Assembly (NCBI GenBank): GCA_039613835.1
Contig: CP154827.1
Span: 900,501-964,500, forward strand
Source of the DNA: Acetobacteraceae bacterium
Lineage (GTDB): Bacteria; Pseudomonadota; Alphaproteobacteria; Acetobacterales; Acetobacteraceae
Direction: 5' to 3'
Length of the DNA stretch: 64,000 nt
The notes under the pieces are model-generated. The model did not search any database. It was not told where the DNA came from and worked only from the letters and a program-made list of their open reading frames with translations. Made by a program: the position numbers and the translations under genes. This document shows, piece by piece, positions 57,884-64,000 of the stretch (positions within the stretch are counted from its first letter, which is position 1; every line of letters starts with the position of its first letter).

Positions 57884-58055
57884 TCACCAGAGATAAGGAA
57901 CCCTCTGCTTAAGCACAAGAATGGCGGCAAAGTCACAAACCATGTGCGAACTTACTCGGTTTCCCAGATCCGGCCGCATCATGGTAGAGATGCGTTGCCC
58001 AAATTAAGAGCTTTTGCGATGATTTTCACGACAACAAGCTGGCAAAGGCGCATCC

Positions 58056-58832
58056 ATGACCGAAACGATCATCACGATACCGCGCCACCGCAAAATTCTC
58101 GATATGGTCCGCGCGGAAAATTATATTTCGAATGAACAGCTTGCCCGCGCACTCGATGTGACCGTGCAGACCATCCGCCGCGACCTCAACTTCCTTTCCG
58201 CCCACGGATTTCTCGCGCGGCATCATGGTGGCGCCAGCAGCGTCATCGCTTTTGAAAACAGCGCATACCGCCAGCGACAGGTCTTGAATGCCCGCGCCAA
58301 ACAGGGAATCGCCGCCTACGCGGCCGCCATGATACCGGACAACACGTCACTTTTTATCAATATCGGCACCACGACGGAGGCTTTCGCCCGCGCCTTGATG
58401 CAGCATCATGATTTGCGCGTGATCACTAATAACCTGCATGTCGCCTCGGCGCTTTCCTGGCATGAAAGCTTCGAGGTTTTTATCGCAGGCGGGCGAATCC
58501 GTCGGCAGGATGGCGGTATCGTCGGGGCGGAAGCGACCCAGTCCCTCACCCATTTCCGGACGGAAATCGGGGTGATCGGCATTAGCGGCATTGATGAGGA
58601 TGGGGCGCTTCTGGATTATGATCTGGAAGAGGTGCAGTGCGCCCGTGCCATCATCCGCAATGCGCGGCGCGTCATGTTACTGACGGATCACACAAAATTT
58701 TCCCGCACGCCAATGGGGTGTGTCGGCCAGTTACGCGATATTGATGACCTCGTGACGGACACCCCACCCCCTGAAAACATCCGAAAACTGCTTGAGGCTT
58801 CCGGCGTCACGCTGCACGTCGTCAAAAGCTGA
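58056..58832 (+). CDS. DeoR/GlpR family transcriptional regulator
   Basis: A 258-residue repressor: N-terminal helix-turn-helix (LDMVRAENYISNEQLARALDV then VQTIRRDLNFLS, about residues 12-52) and a C-terminal sugar-phosphate-sensing domain (INIGTTTEAFARAL, VFIAGGRIRRQDGGIVG, LLTDHTKF). It lies just upstream of glpD, glpF and glpK on the same strand, so a GlpR role (repression relieved by glycerol-3-phosphate) is the natural inference. The frame is intact although all its likely targets are broken. Confidence 0.88.
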   Translation: MTETIITIPRHRKILDMVRAENYISNEQLARALDVTVQTIRRDLNFLSAHGFLARHHGGASSVIAFENSAYRQRQVLNARAKQGIAAYAAAMIPDNTSLFINIGTTTEAFARALMQHHDLRVITNNLHVASALSWHESFEVFIAGGRIRRQDGGIVGAEATQSLTHFRTEIGVIGISGIDEDGALLDYDLEEVQCARAIIRNARRVMLLTDHTKFSRTPMGCVGQLRDIDDLVTDTPPPENIRKLLEASGVTLHVVKS

Positions 58833-58995
58833 CCATGCGATTTTCCCGCGCGGGCGGTCGCGTGCAGGGCTGGAGGACGCGCGGCCCTGACATCACGCAG
58901 AGTTTAATAAAATATCATAAAAATATTTTTCAAAATACACGCGTTTGTTATTTCCATTTTAAGAATGTTCAGTTCGCTTTAACGGAAGTTACGCG

Positions 58996-59013
58996 TTCGA
59001 TATTCGATTTCGA
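58996..59013 (+). promoter_or_regulatory. Candidate regulator site: three TTCGA repeats before glpD
   Basis: TTCGA occurs three times in 18 bases (58996, 59003, 59009), about 36 bases before the glpD start and within an AT-rich stretch (58900-59000) that probably holds the promoter. Repeated TTCG-type half-sites are known for DeoR/GlpR operators, so this is a plausible site for the adjacent regulator. Confidence 0.35.
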
Positions 59014-59048
59014 CGGCAATCCGACGGTGTCATAGGATAAAAGCGCGT

Positions 59049-60558
59049 ATGAAAGAACCGAGCAACAGGCCCCTCGATTATGATCTTCTCATTATTGGCG
59101 GGGGTATCAACGGCACCGGCATCGCCCGGGATGCGTGACGCGCGTGCTTCTCGTTGAGAAGGACGATCTGGCCGGCCACACATCATCGGCAAGCACGAAA
59201 TTGATTTATGGCGGGCTGCGCTATCTTGAATATTACGAGTTTCGCCTCGTTCGTGAGGCGCTGATGGAGCGGGAAAATCTGCTCAGGATCGCGCCCCATA
59301 TCATCTGGCCCATGCGTTTCGTCCTCCCCCATTCCGCCATGCTGCGCCCGGCCTGGCTGCTGCGGGCGGGGCTGTTTATCTATGACCATCTCTGCATGGG
59401 GATGACCCTTCCCAAAACGCGACGCATTCGTTTCAGGAAGGACCCCACAGGAAGGATTCTTCAGCGTCAATATGTCAAAGGCTTCGAATATTCTGACGGG
59501 TGGGTGCAGGACAGCCGGCTTGTCGTGCTGAATGCGATCAGCGCACGTGAGCATGGCGCCACGATCCGCACACGCACGCGCCTCTTGGCTGCAAAAAGGT
59601 TTGACGATTACTGGGAAGCCCGGATTGAAAACAGTGTCACAGGCGCGGTAACAAAAGTCACAACACGCGCCATCGTCAATGCTGCCGGGCCTTGGGTGAC
59701 AGATCTCCTGCATGGGGAGTTATCCGTCACAAGCCGCAATTCAACGCGGCTTGTGAAGGGAAGCCACATTGTGGTCTCCAAGCTTTTCGACACACCTCAG
59801 GCCTACATCCTGCAAAACCCCGATAAACGCATCATCTTTGCTGTGCCTTATGAGAGAGACTTTACGCTGATTGGCACAACGGATGTCAATTGGGACAAGT
59901 CTGCCAATCACGTTGCGATTGATGATTCTGAGGTCACGTATCTTTGTGAGAGCGTCAACCGCTACTTCAACAAAACCGTCTCTCCGAAAGATGTCGTCTG
60001 GTAATATGCCGGGGTGCGCGCCTTTTTCGATGATCATGCCGAGAACGCTTCCGCCGTCACTCGGGATTACAAGCTGGATCTCGACGTGGAAAAGCCCCCG
60101 TCATCTCCATTTTCGGCGGCAAGATCACGACCTACCGCAAACTGGCGGAGCATGTAATTGAAAAGCTCACCCCCCCCCACATGCCGGTTCTGGGCGCTGA
60201 ACCCTGGACATCTCACGCCGTCCTGCCCGGAGGTGAATTTGCGCGTGCGGAATTTGACAAGCAAGTCGCCGCACTCGTGGAAAAAGCGCCCTACCTGCCC
60301 CCTGAGACGGCCTGGCGGCTTATGCGCAATTATGGGACGCGCGCCTGGAATTTTGTGACGTCGCGCCAAGAAGCTCTCGGACAGCATTTCGGTGCGGACC
60401 TTTATCAGGCGGAAGTTGATTACCTCATCTCGGAAGAATGGGCGCGATCGGTGGATGACATCATCTGGCGACGCGGTAAATTCGGACTGCGCCTGTCGCC
60501 GGACGAGGTGACGCAGCTCGCCGCTTATATTCACGGGAAATTGGCCGCCAATGCTTGA
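59049..60558 (+). pseudogene. glpD: Aerobic glycerol-3-phosphate dehydrogenase, broken
   Basis: FAD enzyme feeding electrons from glycerol-3-phosphate to ubiquinone. It starts at 59049 (AGGATAAAA upstream) with DYDLLIIGGGINGTGIARDA. A small deletion of about ten bases then removes the AAGRG-type stretch and shifts the frame, which resumes as RVLLVEKDDLAGHTSSASTK. The reading frame continues to 60002, where TAA replaces a sense codon (VVW-stop-YAGVR). About 90 bases later, near 60095, one G is missing, and the rest (VISIFGGKITTYRKLAEH to KLAANA) is in a third frame. Three independent lesions, one nonsense and one larger deletion, make it a genuine pseudogene. Confidence 0.92.
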
Positions 60559-60859
60559 AATCTCGTTAAGGGCGTCATCACCGCGGCGCAATCCCGTGCA
60601 ATTTCTCACGTGCAGAAGAGCGCGCTTTTACCGTCGTTAAAGCTTAAAACGGCAGGGAGCAGATGTGAAAAAGACCATGTTTGAACTGCCGACAGAAATC
60701 ATTTCCCCGCATCGCACAGCGTCACCTGTCCGCTGGCGTCGATCCTTCAAAGCGCGGGATAAGCCCGGCTGACGGATCCTCCTCTGCTTTTCAGCGGCCG
60801 ATCGAGGTGCGTCCACCTTCTTCGGCATTATCGCCACACGATCTGTCTGGACGTCTGAC
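60559..60859. other. Intergenic region glpD-glpF
   Basis: About 300 bases. A 35-codon frame beginning GTG at 60665 has no recognisable similarity. No promoter, repeat or RNA structure stands out. Confidence 0.35.
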
Positions 60860-61763
60860 ATGTCTCCCTCGAAAAGATTTTTTGGTGAGTTGATCTCGGA
60901 ATTCATTGCTGTCGTGATCATCATAGCGTTTGGTGACAGTGTCGCCGCCACGTATGTGCTTTATGACCTCAGCCCCTACGCCAATGCCTATTGGGGTGTC
61001 GCCATCGTCTGGGGGCTCGGCGTGACCATCGCCATCTATGTAACCGGCGCCGTCAGTGGCACACATGCCAACCCGGCCGTCACAATCTCCCTCGCGCTGT
61101 TTCGTGATTTCAGCTGGCGAAAGGTCCCCCTTTACTGCCTGGCACAGATTGCTGGCGGCTTTGCCGGGGCAGCCCTTGTCTATCTCAATTTTGCGCCGGT
61201 CATTGATCATTATAACGCCGTGCACCATTTCAGCCGCTATCTCGATGGCGGGGCGTCAGGCGTGTTTTTCACCCATCCGAGGCTCGCCGTCACGCCCCTG
61301 TACTCGCTCATCGTTCAGATTGTCCTGACCGCGCTTCTTCTCCTCGGGATTTTCGCGGTGACCCGCCATTACAACACCATGGCCCCGCAGGCGAATTCCG
61401 GCGCGCTTATCATTGGTCTTATCGTGGCGGCCATCGGGGCCTCTTCCGGCTATCTGGATGCGTGAGCCATTAATCCGGCGCGTGACTTCGGGTCGCGCCT
61501 CTTTGCCTGGTGCGCCGGTTGGGGCCCTCCGCCATCCCGGTACCCGGAAATTATTGGCGAGTGCCGATTATCGGCCCGATCACGGGCGGCATTATCGGGG
61601 CGGGGATTTACCAATATCTCGTGCGCCCCTTCATGCCGCGCTTCTACCCGGAGGAAGCACACGCCCTCTCCGGCCCGAACAACCCCGACATTCCCCGTCT
61701 GTTGAAGCCTGACCGGGTCTCAAAGGCCGCTTTGCGCTCTCAAGTCGCATTACAGGAAAATAA
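60860..61763 (+). pseudogene. glpF: Glycerol uptake facilitator (aquaglyceroporin), broken
   Basis: MIP-family channel. The first frame starts MSPSKRFFGELISEF and contains the first NPA motif (GTHANPAVT). A TGA at 61463-61465 stands where Trp is expected before the second motif (YLDA-stop-AINPARDFGSR). Near 61530 one C is missing and the last helix (GNYWRVPIIGPITGG) is in another frame. The true end is unclear; a TAA at 61761-61763, three bases before the glpK start, would fit if one more indel is allowed. Confidence 0.85.
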
Positions 61764-61765
61764 CC

Positions 61766-63264
61766 ATGTCCAAAAAAAACGCATATTCTCGCGATTGATC
61801 AGGGAACAACATCGACACGCAGCATTGTCTCTGATCGTGACGCTCATGCGGTTGCGCTGGCACGACGCGAGTTCCAGCAATATTATCCGGAGCCGGGCTG
61901 GGTGGAACATGACCCGGAGGAGATCTGGAAAGATATCCTCGCCACAGCGCGGGAGGTGATCGGCAAAGCGGGCGGGACGGATAAAATCGCCGGGCTAGGC
62001 ATCACAACGCAGCGTGAGACGATTGTGATCTGGGAGCGTTCATCAGGTCGCCCCATCCATCGCGCCATTGTCTGGCAGGACCGCCGCACCGCACAGACCT
62101 GCGCACAACTCAAACATGAAGGGCATGAAAAAATCGTGCGGGAGAAGACAGGTCTGATTCTAGACCCCTATTTCTCCGCCAGTAAGGTCGCGTGGATATT
62201 GGATAACGTGCCCGACGCGCGTCGGAAAGCGGAGAAAGGCGAACTGGCTTTCGGCACAATTGACTGCTTTTTATTATGGCGTCTCACAGGCGGCACGGTC
62301 CATGCCACCGATATCACAAATGCGTCGCGCACGGCTTTATTCAATATCGATACGCAGGAATGGGATGACGCACTGCTGAAGCTCTTCAATGTGCCGAAAG
62401 CCATCCTGCCACGTATCGTCGAGAATGGCGGCCATCTGGGTGACACGGATCCCTCACTTTTCGGAGAGAAAATCGTGATTGGCGGCATGGCGGGTGACCA
62501 GCATGCGGCTTTGGTGGGGCAGGCCTGTTTCAAACCCGGCATGGCCAAATCCACTTATGGCACAGGGTGTTTTCTGCTGATGAATACCGGGTCCAAACCC
62601 GTCACATCGCGCAACCGCCTTCTCACCACGATTGGTTACCGGATTGACAATGAAACGACTTACGCGCTTGAGGGGTCCATCTTCGTCGCGGGTGCCGCGA
62701 TCAAATGGCTGCGGGACGGGCTTCATCTGATCACCCATGCATCCCAGACAGATGATATGGCGACACGTGTCCCTAACAGTCACGGTGTTTATATGGTCCC
62801 CGCTTTCGTCGGGCTTGGCGCACCGCATTGGGACCCGGATGTACGCAGGCTGATTTGCGGGCTGACCCTGGGTTCAACCCAGGCCCATATTGCGCGCGCC
62901 GCTCTGGAAGTCAGTCGCCTATCAGACGTACGATCTGGTGCACGCCATGCGGGATGATGGCACGGCAGAAACGCGAGCCCTCCGGATTGATGGCAGCATG
63001 GCGGCAAATGACTGGTTCGCGCAGTTTCTGGCCAATATCCTGGACACACCGGCTGAGCGCCCGACAGATCTCGAAACAACGGCGCTCGGGGCCGCCTTTT
63101 TGGCGGGGTTGGCGACCGGCGTTTGGCAGTCCACCGACGACCTTGCCAAAAGCTGGAAGCAAGATGCGGTTTTTAAACCACGTATTGATCAGGATTTGAG
63201 GAGAAATCTCTTATCCGGCTGGCAGGATGCCATTCGCCGCACCCTGACCCCGGCCGCGAGATAA
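61766..63264 (+). pseudogene. glpK: Glycerol kinase, two frameshifts
   Basis: ATP-dependent glycerol kinase of the FGGY family. AGGAAA precedes the ATG. Codons two to six pass through a run of eight A (61772-61779). With seven A the frame reads [19 protein letters not shown], the kinase signature, and continues open as [27 protein letters not shown] and [11 protein letters not shown]. As it stands translation stops after about ten codons. A second change near 62913 (one extra G) shifts the frame before [10 protein letters not shown] to TLTPAAR. Slippage in the A8 tract could restore part of the protein, but the second lesion would still truncate it. Confidence 0.9.
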
Positions 63265-63271
63265 GCGAAGG

Positions 63272-63300
63272 GCGGCGCTGCGGAATAAAGGCAGCGTCGC
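63272..63300 (+). terminator. Hairpin after glpK
   Basis: GCGGCGCTGC (63272-63281) pairs with GCAGCGTCGC (63291-63300), a 10-bp stem with one G-T pair and a 9-base loop. There is no long T-run, so it is a weak terminator or a shared hairpin for the convergent glpK and UbiB-like genes. Confidence 0.4.
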
Positions 63301-63326
63301 ACCTTTATGCAGCGCAACTGCGCCCG

Positions 63327-64000
63327 TTAAAGATCGCTCAGAGGTGGGGGCACTTCCGCCCGGTCGAGGGCTTCCTTCTGGCGGGATGCGAGGGCATCGA
63401 CGTCAAAATGGGCGATGAGTTCCTGAAACAGGCGGTGCCAGTTGAGTTTTGCTTTCAACCTTACAAAAACGCTTCCGAGCCCGATCGCTGAACGATCAAC
63501 CAGCACAAACTCCCGCGACGGCCGGACGCCACCGGTGCGCTTGAGCCCTTCATAGACCCGTTCCGCAATATCCCGCCCGAAATTCGGGTCGTCATCCTCC
63601 TGAATCAGCCGCTCACGATCATCCATCAGGGGACCATAGACAAAACGCGCCCATTCATTCAGGACGCGGGCCGTATCCCGTGAGAGGCCGGTGAATCCCC
63701 AATTCTCATAGGCAGCGAGGGCCATATCCTCATCATCCGCCTGTAAAGCTGAAAAAAGGTCGATGATGGCTTTGACAAAATGCGGCGGGAAAATCCGGAT
63801 CGCGCCAAAATCAAGCAGGTTCAGCCCACGATCCTGCCGGACGGTGAAATTACCCATATGCGGGTCACCATGGATAATGCCGTAGCGATAAACGGGCGTA
63901 TACCATGCGTAAAACAAGGCGCGGGCGACGTCATTCCGCGTCGCCTGCGACGGATTTCCTTCAAGAAACGCCTTGATACCCTCGCCGGAAACCCACTCCA
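63327..64000 (-). CDS. ABC1/UbiB-family atypical kinase, partial (5' end outside window)
   Basis: The C-terminal 223 or so residues of an ABC1 (ADCK/UbiB-like) protein. The frame is open to the right edge, so the start lies beyond 64000. Visible features are EWVSGEGIKAFLEGN, the catalytic-loop-like GIIHGDPHMGNFTV and the metal-binding LLDFGAIRIF, followed by a helical tail. Family members help ubiquinone synthesis or lipid homeostasis; with only the C-terminus present, UbiB itself cannot be told from a paralog. Confidence 0.88.
   Translation of the reverse strand, partial: EWVSGEGIKAFLEGNPSQATRNDVARALFYAWYTPVYRYGIIHGDPHMGNFTVRQDRGLNLLDFGAIRIFPPHFVKAIIDLFSALQADDEDMALAAYENWGFTGLSRDTARVLNEWARFVYGPLMDDRERLIQEDDDPNFGRDIAERVYEGLKRTGGVRPSREFVLVDRSAIGLGSVFVRLKAKLNWHRLFQELIAHFDVDALASRQKEALDRAEVPPPLSDL

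Overview
The window is about 64 kb of chromosome from an alphaproteobacterium, most likely an acetic acid bacterium (Acetobacteraceae). Pointers are a cytochrome bo3 quinol oxidase operon, class I lysyl-tRNA synthetase, a CIRCE-controlled groESL pair, the alphaproteobacterial secB / Tim44-like / mltA / Smr neighbourhood, a ctaD-ctaB-coxF-like order without the rest of an aa3 oxidase operon, a PmtA-type phosphatidylethanolamine methyltransferase and a Hint-domain protein of the kind common in this family. Species cannot be settled from the sequence alone. No IS element, prophage, CRISPR array or rRNA was seen; one tRNA (Ser, anticodon CGA) is present.

Layout. 0-7 kb: cyoA, a Bax-inhibitor-1 protein, a ThpR-like protein that has lost both catalytic motifs, a truncated MprF and lysK. 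7-9.8 kb: a wrecked DinG-type helicase gene. 9.8-16.2 kb: groEL/groES, a dienelactone hydrolase, mtnP, hemF and a Tat-type exported binding protein. 16.2-21.9 kb: a cytochrome c peroxidase gene fused to Smr, an orphan DNA methyltransferase, mltA, a Tim44-like protein and secB. 21.9-26.3 kb: a Hint protein, then an AT-richer accessory stretch ending at tRNA-Ser. This stretch carries a decayed pertussis-type ADP-ribosylating toxin operon and a secreted two-lobed aspartic protease. 26.4-31.3 kb: tsaD, hemC, hemD, rlmJ, gpsA. 31.2-41.4 kb: two broken sugar/acyl dehydrogenase genes, gpx, murJ, a frameshifted mutS and glnD. 41.4-53 kb: a broken TPR/glycosyltransferase gene, an MRJP-like protein, thrC, an M16 peptidase, broken pmbA, a second Tim44-like protein, a tiny coxF-like gene, ctaB, a COX1-like protein lacking binuclear-centre ligands, and pmtA. 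53-58 kb: gshB, greB, galM, uvrB, where two single-base indels have altered a former uvrB-galM-greB operon. 58-63.3 kb: a GlpR-type regulator and glpD, glpF, glpK, all three broken. The right edge cuts a UbiB/ABC1 kinase gene.

The dominant theme is gene decay. At least a dozen genes carry lesions: mostly one-base indels in short homopolymers, plus clear nonsense codons and missense changes at catalytic positions. Genes expected to be essential or important (lysK, groEL/ES, hemC, hemD, hemF, tsaD, murJ, glnD, thrC, gshB) are intact, while dispensable genes are hit. This argues for real pseudogenization rather than only sequencing error. mutS itself is frameshifted, which offers a possible cause, although uniform homopolymer errors in the assembly cannot be excluded without reads. 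The most striking locus is the two-gene AB-toxin-like operon at 23.46-24.60 kb.
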